Positions 19,669 to 30,967 of a DNA stretch of 64,000 bases are shown here, one piece after another. The translations under genes were made by a program, and so were the position numbers. How positions within the stretch are numbered: position 1 is the first letter of the stretch; every line of letters begins with the position of its first letter. Below the pieces are notes generated by a model. The model worked only from the letters and a program-made list of their open reading frames with translations, was not told the origin of the DNA and did no database searches. The DNA is taken from positions 61,992,179 to 62,056,178 of the forward strand of contig NC_084738.1 of NCBI RefSeq assembly GCF_033978785.1, written 5' to 3'. Origin of the DNA: Entelurus aequoreus. Its lineage: Eukaryota > Chordata > Actinopteri > Syngnathiformes > Syngnathidae.

Positions 19669-19895
19669 TTATTTACCTCTCGTTCAGCGGCGCCTCTCCC
19701 AAAGCACACACACACACTTTCCTTTCTCTCCCTCTATTTGCTTGTTGTGAGCTGCTCCTCATGAGCGCTTTGCCGATAATTCACTGTAAGTGGATTTCAC
19801 TTTTTAAAATGTTGATTATTGTAGCGACATTGTTGTAAAATTGAAGGGTTTTTTTATGATTTCTGATTGTTTGTGAGGGCACCAAAGGGACTTCT

Positions 19896-20395
19896 GTGTG
19901 TAGCGTATACATGACAGTTCAGCTTCTTCTTGTGTTGGCTCGTTAATAAAGAGACAGTTACGTTTGTTTGATATACAGTACTGTATAGCACTTCATATGG
20001 TGTTCAAAGTGTACAAAACTTCACTAAAATATGGACTCATATTTACATTGTTTATGGAGAAATTTGCTTCAACATACAAACTTTGATTTACAAACCCTGT
20101 TTAAGAACCAATTAATTTCCTAAATCGATGTTCCACTAAAGTTCAGTTTAAAAAGTGAAACTCTTTTTAATTCACTACACAGACTGAAATAATTCAAACC
20201 TACATTTGTCCATTTCTTGATCATTTTGATCGTAGTAAATAGAAATTGTCATTCGGTAGGCCAATCTCGTTAAATTTGAGCAATTTAACCGCAAAATCCT
20301 CCTGAACCTCCAATTGGTCTTCGAGTGAATGGAATTTCTGAACTTTAAATAACGTTTGCTCCACATTCAAATTCATTGAGAGGCACCTGTATGTA
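19896..20395. other. Spacer, no gene seen
   Basis: AT-rich sequence with short frames and no recognisable repeat end until the Tc1 MITE at 20396. Confidence 0.45.
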
Positions 20396-20786
20396 CAGTA
20401 CAGGCCAAAAGTTTGGACACACCTTCTCATGACAATGTGTTTTCTTTATTTTCATGACTATTTACATTGTAGATTGTCACTGAAGGCATCAAAACTATGA
20501 CACCGGTGAAGTGAAAACCGTTTTCAGGTGACTACCTCTTGAAGCTCATGGAGAGAATGCCAAGAGTGTGCAAAGCAGTAATCAGAGCAAAATGTGGCTA
20601 TTTTGAAGAAACTAGAATATAAAACATGCTTTCGGTTATTTCACCTTTTTATTGTTAAGAACATAACTCCACATGTGTTCATTCATAGTTTTGATGCCTT
20701 CAGTGACAATCTACAATGTAAATAGTCATGAAAATAAAGAAAACGCATTGAATGAGAAGGTGTGTACAAACTTTTGGCCTGTACTG
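20396..20786. mobile_element. Tc1-type MITE (CAGTACAGGCCAAAAG ends)
   Basis: The ends CAGTACAGGCCAAAAGTTTG and AACTTTTGGCCTGTACTG are flanked by TA. The arms are extended inverted repeats (GACTATTTACATTGTAGATT and its complement), so most of the 391 bp can fold back. The same family, with more interior, spans 62086-63827. Confidence 0.9.
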
Positions 20787-20796
20787 TATATGTAAT

Positions 20797-21075
20797 TGTG
20801 GGGGGGCGTGAATCAGGGTGTGTCAGGATCGGCTTCGAGATTAGTGACAGGTGCGTAGATGACACAGCTGTGAGTGTCTGATCACCTGTCGCTCTGTTAA
20901 AGGCAGCAGTCGGGAAGGAGAGGAGGTTGTTGATGGTGGAGAACGAGCGAGAGAAACTTTAACATGGCTGAAAAGCACAACTTATTGCAAAATAAATCAT
21001 TGTTCGCAAAGATGAACACGGCTGTCATGTCCGTCATTGGTGGTCCAGAGAACCCGGAGGAGCAAGACCTCCACA
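20797..21075 (+). mobile_element. Solo LTR-like element with 5-bp target duplication
   Basis: The unit begins TGTGGGGGGGCG and ends GACCTCCACA (TG...CA), flanked by GTAAT at 20792-20796 and 21076-21080, a perfect 5-bp duplication typical of LTR retrotransposon integration. It contains AAATAAATC, a possible polyadenylation signal. A related unit lies at 38895-39219. No internal gag-pol region adjoins it, so it is called a solo LTR. Strand follows the AATAAA orientation. Confidence 0.72.
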
Positions 21076-21080
21076 GTAAT

Positions 21081-22028
21081 AGATGATTATTATTATGATG
21101 TATTTATTAATTACAACAAAAACCTTTTCACATGAGCTTGTGTTCTGAATATATAACCAGGATGGTAATGATCCAAGTACCTGGTCTTCATGCCTCAGCA
21201 TCATGGGACCATCACAAATCCATCGGCGATGCGTCGGCTTCCAAGCGCTTTGTTCTTCGAAGGATCGACCGCGTGACAGCCAATGTCGTGACGGACATCG
21301 GACATCTGAGGAGGAGAAGAAGAAGCAAAAGTTAGCTGTGGCGTACTTTTTAACACCCCAAACACTTACGCCCCCCAGGGGTTGTAAGCTGATACTGCAG
21401 GTCTTACATCATCCACTGACGATATGTTTACAGTTTTTTTTTTTAATTTTAGGATGAACAAACTATCATACTACCTTTACGAATATAAAAAAGTGAATAT
21501 AATAAACAATTGGATACATGATGGTGGTCTACAACCAACAAAGTTAGCGATACAAGGTGAAGCTCGGGCTTGTCACAAATCTGTCAGTTGTGATTCTCCG
21601 AGAGCTCCCGCAGCGAGAGTTTTAATATTTCAGGTCGGCCCGTCAGCGTGCTGTCAAAAGAAGTCATGTTTAAACACACACACATTGTCACACACACACA
21701 CACATGCACCTTATCAGCTTACCGTCACATTCTGCGATGGTTTCAAGCACACCATTTCTATCCGGGCAGGTGCCGGTTACGTAATGTTATTAATAAACAT
21801 GTCAGATTAATGTGAGGTTTGTTTTGAGTAGGAACATATTTAATTCATTCGGGTTTTACTGCCGAGATTAACATGCGAGAATCCACCCAGGAAACAAATT
21901 TATTTCACAAAAACTACTTATGATGGAAATTATCGTAAAATCATTTTATTGCAATATCACAAGAAATAATATAGTATTTACCAATATAGAATTTAGTTTA
22001 TTCTCCTAGGATTATTGCTGTATAATTT
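21081..22028. other. Spacer with short CA tracts, no gene established
   Basis: Contains short (CA)n tracts around 21668-21706 and moderately GC-rich patches (21190-21320, 21560-21680). Open frames at 21132-21335 and 21424-21810 have no domain and no clear splice context. Nothing further can be supported. Confidence 0.4.
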
Positions 22029-22300
22029 AAATTAAGTTAAAGTTAAAGTGCCAATGATTGTCACACACACACTAGGTGTGGCGTAATTATTCTCTGCATT
22101 TGACCCATCACCCTTGATCACCCCCTGGGAGGTGAGGGGAGCAGTGAGCAGCAGCGGTGGCCGCGCCCGGGAATCATTTTGCTGATTTAACCCCCAATTC
22201 CAACCCTTAATGCTGAGTGCCAAGCAGGGAGGTAATGGGTCCCATTTTTATAGTCTTTGGTATGACCCGGCCGGGGTTTGAACTCACAACCTACCGATAT
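22029..22300 (-). mobile_element. tRNA-derived SINE, reverse copy
   Basis: Reverse complement of the family at 18914: tail AGTTAAAGTTAAAGTG at the left, CCCCCTGGGAGGTGAGGGGA in the middle, and GGGGTTTGAACTCACAACCT (B box, complement) at the right. The tRNA-like 5' part is cut shortly after the B box. Confidence 0.85.
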
Positions 22301-22614
22301 TTAATATTATAATGGTAATATTGTAAAATTATTAGTTTATTGTGCTAAAGTGCTAAAGATTTTTCTCCACAATTGGGTAATTTCTTTGTAATAGTCCAAT
22401 ATTACACTCAAAAAGTGACAAATATATTCAACATTTTTACAACAAATTGTATTTTCTCATATCACCATTTTGCTGCCTTTTTAGTTGATTAAATGCTGTG
22501 GGAATTATTTAAATATTTCAGTTTATTTTGATCAAATTATGAATAAAATTGATTGAAACGTGAATAAAAATTATGATTTTTTTCCCCCCGGAATCCATAA
22601 GAACTAGAGATGTC

Positions 22615-23123
22615 CGATAATGGTCTTCTTACCGATATTCCGATATTGTCCAACTCTTAATTACCGATTCCGATATGAACCGATACCGATATATACAGTC
22701 GTGGAATTAACACTTTATTATGCCTAATTTTGTTGTGATGCCCCGCTGGATGCATTAAACAATGTAACAAAGTTTTCCAACATAAATCAACTCAAGTTAT
22801 GGAAAACGTCCCGGAAGTGATAGTGCTGCAAGTGGTTCTGGGTATTTGTTCTGTTTATGTTGTGTTACGGTGTGGATGTTCTCCCAAAATGTGTGTCATT
22901 CTTGTTTGGTGTGGGTTCACAGTGTGGCGCATATTTGTAACAGTGTTAAAGTTGTTTATACGGCTACCCTCAGTGTGACCTGTATGGCTGTTGACCAAGT
23001 ATGCGTGGCATTCACTTGTGTGTGTGAAAAGTCGTAGATATTATGTGACTGGGCCGGCACGCAAAGGCAGTGCCTTTAAGGTTTATTGGCGCTCTGTACT
23101 TCTCCCTACGTCCGTGTACACAG
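22615..23123 (+). mobile_element. hAT MITE (TAGAGATGTCCGATAAT end), right-truncated
   Basis: It begins TAGAGATGTCCGATAATGG and continues through ATACAGTCGTGGAATTAACA and the GC-rich interior TTGTTCTGTTTATGTTGTG to ACGTCCGTGTACACAGCG. The same interior appears in reverse at 37320-37650. The partner terminus (TTATCGGACATCTCTA) is absent, so it is truncated before the minisatellite at 23190. Confidence 0.8.
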
Positions 23124-23189
23124 CGCACTGTTCAACATACACTAATGAGAACCAATACATGTGGCTCTTGTGTTGCAATGTTTCGTGCT

Positions 23190-23398
23190 ACGGCGGTTAG
23201 TGCTACGTTTCACGCTACGACATTTCAGGCTACGACGTTTCGTGCTACAGATGGGATGTTTTGTGCTGCGACGTTGCATGCTACGAAGTTTTGTGCAATG
23301 ACATTTCTTGTCACGGCCTTTTGTCGTACGATGTTTCATGCTACGACTTTTCAAGATATGACGTTTCGTGCTACGATGTTTCATGCTACGGCTGGTTA
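23190..23398 (+). repeat. 15-bp minisatellite (GCTACGACGTTTCGT-like), degenerate
   Basis: About fourteen degenerate 15-bp units such as GCTACGACGTTTCGT and GCTACGATGTTTCAT. Because the unit is five codons long, it keeps frames open on both strands (repeating A-T-T-F-R/H on plus; S-T-K-R-R/H on minus). I treat these as array artefacts rather than genes. Confidence 0.88.
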
Positions 23399-23404
23399 CA
23401 CCAA

Positions 23405-23745
23405 GCCGTGCCTTATGTTGCGTTTTGTTAAGAGTTCTCCGGTGTTTTGTGTTAGTTCCTGTCCTGTGCTTTTATTTTGGCGGCTCCACCGGTTTTGTTG
23501 GTGTTTTCCCCTGGCTGCTTCACTTCTGTCCGGGAGCATTTCCCCTCACCTGTTTTCTGTTGGCAATCAAGAGTATTTAAGTTCATCCTTTTCCCTACCT
23601 TGGTTGTCGGGACATGATGATATCGATTCTCTATTCACTGGTGACCATAGACGATCCTTTTGATGCTAAGAGCAAGTACACTCATACTTTGTGGACGCCG
23701 TCTGCTCCACATTTCCCGGAAGTTAATTTTATCAATAAATAACAT
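23405..23745 (+). mobile_element. Repeat fragment, same family as 15283-15935
   Basis: Shares AGTTCCTGTCCTGTGCT, TTTTGTTGGTGTTTTCC and GGCAATCAAGAGTATTTAAG with the 15.3-kb repeat. It ends near TTATCAATAAATAACATTTT. Superfamily unclear; no terminal repeats are visible. Confidence 0.55.
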
Positions 23746-23865
23746 TTTTTACTGCACGCTGCTACCTTGTTCGTCTGCAACCTAAAATCACAGCATCCTA
23801 CTGCGTCTTCCACGACGCATTTTGTGGTACGATTAGAAATGTCTTATCACAGTTATTGTGAAGAA

Positions 23866-24486
23866 CACTGCAAAAAGTCAGTGTTCAAAAACAAGAAAAA
23901 AAAAACCTAAATTAGGGGTATTTTATTTGAACTAAGCAAAATTATCTGCCAATAGACTAAGAAAATTTGGCTTGTCAAGACTTCCAAAACAAGTAAAATT
24001 AGCTAACCTCAATGAACTCAAAAATACCTTAAAATAAGTATATTCTCACTAATAACAACTGTACTACTATATGAGTACGTATTGTCTATAGTTTAATTGA
24101 AAATAAAACAGTATAGTCCATTTGGCTGTCATCTGTTTTAATTATGAGACACAATTGTGTCAAAGTCATGATTTTTTTTTTCATGCTTGAAATAAGAAAG
24201 TATTACTTTAAAAAAGTAGTTTTATACTTGTGAGTGTTGATGACAGACCTTTGCAACAGTTGATATTCTAGTTTCAAGCATGTTTTACTCAATATAGGTC
24301 ATACAATCTCAGCAACAAGCGGTAATATCTTACTGAGATCATTTAGGACCAAAACTCTTAAAACAAGTAAAACACTCGAACATAAAATCTGCTCAGTGAG
24401 AAGAATTATCTTATCAGACAGAAAATAAGCAAATATCACCCTTATTTGTGATATTTAATCTTTCTTAGATTTCAGTTTTTGCAGTG
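23866..24486. mobile_element. hAT-like MITE (CACTGCAAAAA ends)
   Basis: The left end CACTGCAAAAAGTCAGTG and right end TCAGTTTTTGCAGTG are inverted. The interior is AT-rich, with repeated AAACAAGTAAAA motifs and no coding region. No clean 8-bp duplication is visible, so the superfamily assignment is from the ends alone. Confidence 0.65.
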
Positions 24487-25357
24487 AATTATCTCCATTA
24501 TCTTTATTGCTATATTTTTAAATGTGCTCAAATTTTTCAAAAAGTACTTACCAAGTTTTATAAAAAAAAACAAAAAACATCCAAAATGATTTCCTTTGTA
24601 GAAGAAAATTAGTGTAGATAAGAACACTGTGTTTCATGTACCGCAAATAGAAAATATAATATGCATATGAAAACAAAAGCATTGTAACTAAAATAATATG
24701 GCAGAAACTAAATACTAACATAAATAAATAGAAATAGATGTGAAAATTGTGCAAGATGGCACCTAATGGCCATAAGATGTAACTGCACTTTTTGTCCAGA
24801 TAAATAAATACAGTGTTCATATATGAGATCTAGTCTTACACATAGGGTGGCTTGATTAGGGTCAAAATAATCACGATTATTAATCACGATTACTCATTAT
24901 GTTAGGTAAAACAGTGTGGGGGTGTAAACGCGATGCCATTATGCAATTTGTAATGTCTAATAAAAAGGCATTAGCTAATATGCTAACACATTTACGAGTG
25001 TCTGTGTTAGTATTATTAACTTACAACTGCATTCTTTTTGTGCTGTTTCAGTTTCTTAAATCCACCAAAATGTCACCGTGGAGTTATTGAGTCCGTTTAG
25101 CTGATTGGAGCGCTAGCTTCCGCAGCCAGTGGGTCCATGACGATGACTTCTGTTTTGTTTGATCATCCGTTTTACTGCCGTGTTATGGGCACCGTTTGGA
25201 AACAGCTAAGGTATGTAAATAAACAATTACAATTCGTACCGGTATATTTCTGCGCCTTATGGCTTGGTACAGCTAACATATGTAAACATTTCTTTTGAAA
25301 ATTAGTGGGTGCACTTACACTAACAGCGGTGCGCTCTATATCCCGGGGAGTACGATA
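24487..25357. other. Spacer, no gene seen
   Basis: AT-rich. A short hAT-like edge (TCACGATTATTAATCACG) is seen near 24870. The frame at 24899-25090 has no recognisable domain. Confidence 0.4.
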
Positions 25358-25861
25358 CCGTATTTTTCGGACTATAAGTCGCTCCGGAGTATAAGTCGCA
25401 CAGGCCGAAAATGCATAATAAAGAAGGAAAAAAACATATAAGTCGCACTGGAGTATAAGTCGCATTTTTTGGGGACATTTATTTGATAAAACTCAACACC
25501 AAGAATAGACATTTGAAAGGCAATTTAAAATAAATAAAGAATAGTGAACAACAGGCTGAATAAGTGTACGTTTTATGAGGCATAAATAACCAACTGAGAA
25601 CGTGCCTGGTATGTTAACGTAACATATTATGGTAAGAGTCATTCAAATAACTATAACATATAGAACATGCTATACGTTTACCAAACAATCTGTCACTCCT
25701 AATCGCTAAATCCCATGAAATCTTATACGTCTAGTCTCTTACGTGAATGAGCTAAATAATATTTGATATTTTACGCTAATGTGTTAATAATTTCACACAT
25801 AAGTCGCTCCTGAGTATAAGTCATTTCATGGCAACGGCGATTTATAGTCCGAAAAATACGG
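25358..25861. mobile_element. TA-flanked MITE, copy of the 6323 family
   Basis: The ends CCGTATTTTTCGGACTATAA and TTATAGTCCGAAAAATACGG have TA on both sides. The interior is colinear and nearly identical to 6323-6846, apart from a ~20-bp deletion near the right end (AAGTCATTTCATGG). Confidence 0.88.
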
Positions 25862-26021
25862 TATATGCAATCTGTTGTTTTGTTCCCTAATTTTGAATGT
25901 ACATAAATGAAGGTGTGTGTTGCTGAGCCCGGCCTGGACATAATCTGGACTGGACCTGTTTTTTAAGAACCCTTTAAACAATCTAATTTCATGGACAATC
26001 AGGTCTGGTGAAGATAAGGTC

Positions 26022-26178
26022 CTATACGTCTAGTCTCTTACGTGAATGAGCTAAATAATATTATTTGATATTTTACGGTAATGTGTTAATAATTTCACAC
26101 ATAAGTCGCTCCTGAGTATAAGTCGCACCCCCGGCCAAACTATGAAAAAAACTGCGACTTATAGTCCGAAAAATACGG
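26022..26178 (+). mobile_element. Half copy of the same MITE family
   Basis: Only the right ~157 bp is present (CTATACGTCTAGTCTCTTAC to CCGAAAAATACGG). It lies about 160 bp from the complete copy. Just before it, GGTGAAGATAAGGTCC resembles an internal piece of the TAGGGATGTCCG hAT MITE, so the junction is a patchwork. Confidence 0.75.
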
Positions 26179-27112
26179 TACTAATAATCGGTATCGGTAT
26201 GAAAAATCCACAACGGTATATCTCTTGTCAAATCAAATGAAATTGAAATGCCGAAAACATTTACCGCATGCTTGGTCCAAGGCGGTTAATTGCTGGGACC
26301 ATCATGGAGGATAAAGATGGCGTCTTTACATGTAAAATAATCTGCTTGTAAGAAAAGGATAGCGATAACTCAGCATTATTGAGACGTCCTGCCTCTCCCT
26401 CCCTTGCAAAGCCCCATTCAGTGTGCAGGCCAACAAACGTACTTACATCTCGTACAAGAGGCTGTAAAAAGATAATATTCAGACACCGTCAGGGAGCTGT
26501 CAATTTGACAACGTGTTTGTTATTGTGCTGGTAGTTTGCGGTTGTAATTTAGTTGGACGAGAGCATCAAAACACAAGAAAGATGTCTGGCTCGGGTCAGC
26601 CTGTTTGTGCCTTCCAGTGTCCCGACTTCAAGCAGCTTTGTGTTGCCTACAATCTGCAATTCAATGACAGCGCAGTTGGGGGGGAGAGATAATATGCAGT
26701 GTTATTTACTGGCCTTGTGTGCCCAAGCAGGCACACGGTCATGGATGAGTGTGCTCCACTCCACTGTGTGAGGAAAAGATAAGGAGCCTTCCAATCAGAT
26801 AGCACAGACTGAAGGCAAGGCCGCGCATTTGCATGCATTTAACGTGGATGCTGCCTCCTAGTGGCTCATCCATAGGTGATTTACTGCACTCTGACCTCCA
26901 CCAAGGCTTAACCATGTTTCCTTTGTGTCTCCGTCAATGGCTATGACTGTGCTACAGTACACTACTAGAACTATGTGGTACACTACTATGATTTCTCACT
27001 GGCACTCATCGAGGGCGGACGCTCCCCTTCCCTCTCCCTTATCTCTCCTGCTTGCTTAACTTTTTTGTTGCCTCTTTTTGCACTGCTCTCCAAATCCAAA
27101 CATTGGAACTAT
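26179..27112. other. Spacer with a two-unit seed of the 21-bp minisatellite
   Basis: Mostly unique-looking sequence without a supported gene. At 26955-26993, GTACACTACTAGAACTATG followed by GTACACTACTATGA is a two-unit stretch of the same minisatellite that makes up the arrays from 29519. Short frames here have no domains. Confidence 0.55.
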
Positions 27113-27186
27113 TTAACCCTTGTGAGGTGTTCGGGTCTGTGGGACCCGTTTTCATTTTTTATTAAAAGAAAATTGATGCAATTAAT

Positions 27187-27796
27187 TAGGGATGTCCGAT
27201 AATGGCTTTTTTTTTACCGATATTCCGATATTGTCCAACTCTTAATTACCGATATCAACCGATACCGATATATACAGTCGTGGAATTAACACATTATTAT
27301 GCCTAATTTGGACAACCAGGTATGGTGAAGATAAGGTCCTTTTTTAAAAAATTAATAAAATAAAATAAGATAAATACATTTAATAAAAAAGAAAGTAAAA
27401 CAATATAAAAACAGTTACATAGAAACTAGTAATTAATGAAAATTAGTAAAATGAACTGTTAAAGGTTAATACTATTAGTGGACCAGCAGCACACACAATT
27501 GTGTGTGCTTATGGACTGTATCCCTTGCAGACTGTATTGATATATATTGATATATAATGTAGGAACCAGAATATTAATAACAGAAGGAAACAACCCTTTT
27601 GTGTGAATGAGTGTAAATGGGGGAGAAAGGTTCTTTGGGTTGGTTCACTAATTGTAAGTGCATCTTGTGTTTTTAATGTTGATTTAATAAAAAATAAAAA
27701 AAATAAAATAAAAAAATAAAAAACTATACCGATAATAAAAAAAAAACGATATTACCTTTTAAAGCATTTATCGGCCGATAATATCGGACATCTCTA
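27187..27796. mobile_element. hAT MITE (TAGGGATGTCCG...CGGACATCTCTA)
   Basis: The ends are TAGGGATGTCCGATAATGGC and CCGATAATATCGGACATCTC-TA. The flanking 8-bp duplications are perfect: CAATTAAT at 27179-27186 and 27797-27804. This is one of at least four copies in the window. It is non-coding and AT-rich. Confidence 0.92.
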
Positions 27797-28211
27797 CAAT
27801 TAATACATTTTTCACACTGAGACTCACTGACTTTGGCTCATTTTCTGTGAAGAACATATATCAGCTTATGGACTGTATCCCTTGCAGACTGTATTGATAT
27901 ATATTGATATATAATGTAGGAACCAGAATATTAATAACAGAAGGAAACAACCCTTTTGTGTGAATGAGTGTAAATGGGAGAGAAAGGTTCTTTGGGTTGG
28001 TTCACTAATTGTAAGTGTATCTTGTGTTTTTAATGTTGATTTAATTAAAAAAAAAAAAAAAAAAAAAAAAAACCATAGCGATAATTAAAAAAAACGATAT
28101 TACATTTTAAAGCATTTATCGGCCGATAATATCGGACATCTCTACAATTAATAAATTTTTCAAACTGAGATTTACTGACTTTGGCTCATTTTCTGTGAAG
28201 AACATATATCA
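27508..28211 (+). repeat. Tandem duplication spanning the MITE's right half and flank
   Basis: Unit 1 (27508-27864) and unit 2 (27865-28211) both run from CTTATGGACTGTATCCCTTG through CATCTCTACAATTAAT to GAAGAACATATATCAG. The duplication includes the right part of the hAT MITE, its target duplication and flanking piggyBac-like sequence, so it happened after the MITE inserted. Poly(A) tract length differs between copies. Confidence 0.9.
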
Positions 28212-28324
28212 GAATACATATTTAATGACCACACACCATACACACCCCTACACATTTATATTACATATAAGATGTCCGGGTCCACTGGACCCAGGGCTTA
28301 TAGAAGTGTGGAAATTGATGTTGT

Positions 28325-28429
<105 letters not shown>

Positions 28430-28600
28430 ACAGAATGTAGGTACACAGAACATCAGAGGGTCAATTGTGCGAGAAAATGAGAGCAGACAGTGTTGACAAA
28501 CAACGTTGCAACCTTGTGTGGGAACCGCAGGTGCAGAAACACAAAAGAAGAATCCCTGTGGGATGCAGAAACTGGCAGAGAAATTTTCCGTGCGACGTTC

Positions 28601-28835
28601 ATATTGTTGTTACTCAGCCAGCGTTTGTGGGTCTGATGGACCCGTTGCATTTTGTGGATTTTAATGCCTCACAATCAAACACTTTTATTTTAAAATACTG
28701 AACAGATGTTTATTGGGTTATGGTAAACATCTGTTCAGTATTTTAACATAAAAGTGTTTGATTGTGAGGCATTAAAAGCCCCAAAATGCAACGTGTCCAT
28801 CAGACCCACAAACGCTGGCTGAGTAACAACAATAT
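28601..28835. repeat. Long hairpin: ~112-bp inverted repeat with ~11-nt loop
   Basis: The left arm 28601-28712 (ATATTGTTGTTACTCAGCC ... GAACAGATGTTTA) is the reverse complement of 28724-28835 with only a few mismatches. The loop is TTGGGTTATGG. It sits at the right end of the piggyBac-like element, just inside the CACAAGGG terminus. Mirror-image frames (MQRVHQTHKRWLSNNN) on both strands are a consequence of the inversion. Confidence 0.92.
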
Positions 28836-28855
28836 AAACATTACACAAGGGTTAA

Positions 28856-29518
28856 CTAGCCTCAACGAAATTGACAAGATCTTGGGTTTGGGGGAACCTG
28901 CTTGTCGTGACGGAGCGGTTGTTGCTGGACACATGACGGACTCTTGGGAGAAGAAGGAGTGCCAGGTGCCTGGCGACCCTTGCAGTCGAGGACGTGAAGA
29001 TACAGTATCTACCTATTCGGAATTATAACAGGACATCTGCTGATTGGAGTAAGCGTTGCTCTGGTTTGTCGACAAATGGAAGTTTTGAGGATCATTCATA
29101 GACAATTTAGAGTGAAAAGCAAATTATATTTTCACTTGCATACAAAACATTCTAACTTGGATTCCCTGGCTTCGAGACTCTCCCGAAGGACAGTGCGGCA
29201 AAGACACAACAAACTCCCTTCTTGTCTGCCTGCTAGATATCTCGAGATGTACGTTGTAATATGTATATGTGCTTTTTTCCCACTCCAGACTGGGCCCCCT
29301 TAGGAGCCCAATCGAGATGGTAATTTTTTTTAGTCATCCCTCCCCAGCGTTTACCTTTTTCCCATCTTTTACGGGGCGCCTTGTGGCGACCCATCAGAGT
29401 TCCTGTTGTGTAACCCTGTACATTGTTTGTTAGTCTAATCTTGAACGGGTTTGTGCTGAAAACAAAGTTTTGTTGTACTTTTGCAATGACAATAAAGACC
29501 TACCTACCTACCTACCTT
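28856..29518 (+). mobile_element. Retroposon-like 3' end with AATAAA and (CTAC)n tail
   Basis: The segment ends GTACTTTTGCAATGACAATAAAG followed by ACCTACCTACCTACC, a short tandem tail typical of LINE or SINE 3' ends. GGCGCCTTGTGGCGACCCAT and TCTAATCTTGAACGGG lie upstream. The frame at 29076-29303 has no identifiable domain. The left boundary is uncertain. Confidence 0.5.
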
Positions 29519-30553
29519 ATGCGGTACACTACTATGATTATACGGTACACTACTATAACTATACGGTACACTACTATAACTATGTGGTACACTACTGTAA
29601 CTATGTGATACATTACTATGACTGTACGGTACACTACTATAACTATACGGTACACTACTATAACTATGTGGTACACAACTATAATTATGTGATACATTAC
29701 TATGACTGTACGGTGCACTACTAGAATTATACGGCACACTACTATAACTATGTGGTACACTACTATAACTATGTGGTACACTGCTATAATTATGTGATAC
29801 CTTACTATGACTATACGGTACACTACTATAACTATACGGTAAACTACTATAACCGTACAGTACACTACTATAAACATACAATACACTACTATAACTATGT
29901 GGTACACTACTATAACTATGTGATACATTACTATGACTGTACGGTGCACTACTATAACTATACGGTACACTACTATAACTATGTGGTACACTACTGTAAC
30001 TATGTGATACATTACTATGACTGTACGGTACACTACTATAACTATACGGTACACTACTATAACTATGTGGTACACAACTATAATTATGTGATACATTACT
30101 ATGACTGTACGGTGCACTACTAGAACTATACGGCACACTACTATAACTATGTGGTACACTGCTATAACTATGTGATACCTTACTATAACTATACGGTACA
30201 CTACTAGAACTAAACGGTACACTACTAAAACTATATGGTACACTACTAAAACTATATGGTACGCTACTAAAACTATACGGTACACTACTATGATTATACG
30301 GTACACTACTATAACTATGTGGTACACTACTGTAACTATGCGGTACACGACTATAACAATACGGTACACGACTATAACTATACAGTACACGACTAACTAT
30401 ACGGTACACTACAATAACTATGTTGTACACTACTATGACATATGGTACACTACTATAACTATACGGTACACTACTATAACTATACGGTAAACTACTATAA
30501 CCGTACAGTACACTACTATAAACATACAATACACTACTATAACTATGTGGTAC
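29519..30553 (+). repeat. 21-bp minisatellite, left block (~49 units)
   Basis: Tandem units of about 21 bp based on GGTACACTACTATAACTATA with variants (GATTATACG, CTATGTGAT, CTGTACGGT). It is AT-rich. The period is seven codons, so frames stay open for hundreds of codons on both strands (a 341-codon Y-S-S-V-P-Y-S frame on minus, Y-Y-N-Y-T-V-H on plus). The last unit breaks at GTGGTACA, where the LINE tail begins. Confidence 0.95.
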
Positions 30554-30846
30554 ATTGATTGATTGATTGATTGATTGAGACTTTTATTAGTAGGTTGCAC
30601 AGTGAAGTACATATTCCGTACAATTGACCACTAAATGGTAACACCCGAATAAGTTTTTCAACTTGTTTAAGTCGGGGTCCACTTAAATTGATTCATGATA
30701 CAGATATATACTATCATATATACTATCATCATAATACAGTCATCACACAAGATAATCACATTGAATTATTTACATTATTTACAATCAGGAGTGTGGAGGG
30801 GGGGTGGGGTGGGGTGGGGGGGGGATATGGACATCAAGTAGTGGAC

Positions 30847-30848
<2 letters not shown>

Positions 30849-30897
<49 letters not shown>
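30849..30897 (+). repeat. (GA)n microsatellite in the LINE 3' UTR
   Basis: About 24 uninterrupted AG units, preceded by a G-rich GGGGTGGGGTGGGG stretch around 30797-30822. Confidence 0.95.
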
Positions 30898-30899
<2 letters not shown>

Positions 30900-30967
30900 A
30901 GAAGGCATAAGAAAAAGAATCTGCATTTGATTGTTTACATTTGATTAATAGCAATCCGGGGAGGGTG

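Larger units (their letters stand above)
18309..19895 (+). repeat. Local tandem duplication of a ~600-bp segment, each copy with a different SINE
   Basis: Segment A (about 18309-18910) and segment B (about 19229-19895) share TTTTCTATAAGTTT, ACTCTGGTAGTATAAAAC, CACCGTATGCAGGTACATCC, CTGGAAAAATAGGCCAAAAG, CTCGTTCAGCGGCGCCTCTC and ATGAGCGCTTTGCCGATAAT in the same order. Segment B is interrupted by a SINE at 19411-19668. A different SINE (18914-19216) separates the two. The duplicated unit is of unknown origin and has no convincing gene. Confidence 0.85.

Noticed and set aside
20797..21075. Complete endogenous retrovirus
   Set aside because: Only a single LTR-like unit; no gag, pol or env frame in the flanks.
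28453..29028. Matching proteins MQRVHQTHKRWLSNNN on opposite strands
   Set aside because: A consequence of the long inverted repeat, not two genes.
29504..30529. A 341-codon minus-strand frame and overlapping 292-codon frame
   Set aside because: Both are translations of the 21-bp (seven-codon) minisatellite; no start context, no non-repetitive sequence, and equally long frames occur on the other strand.
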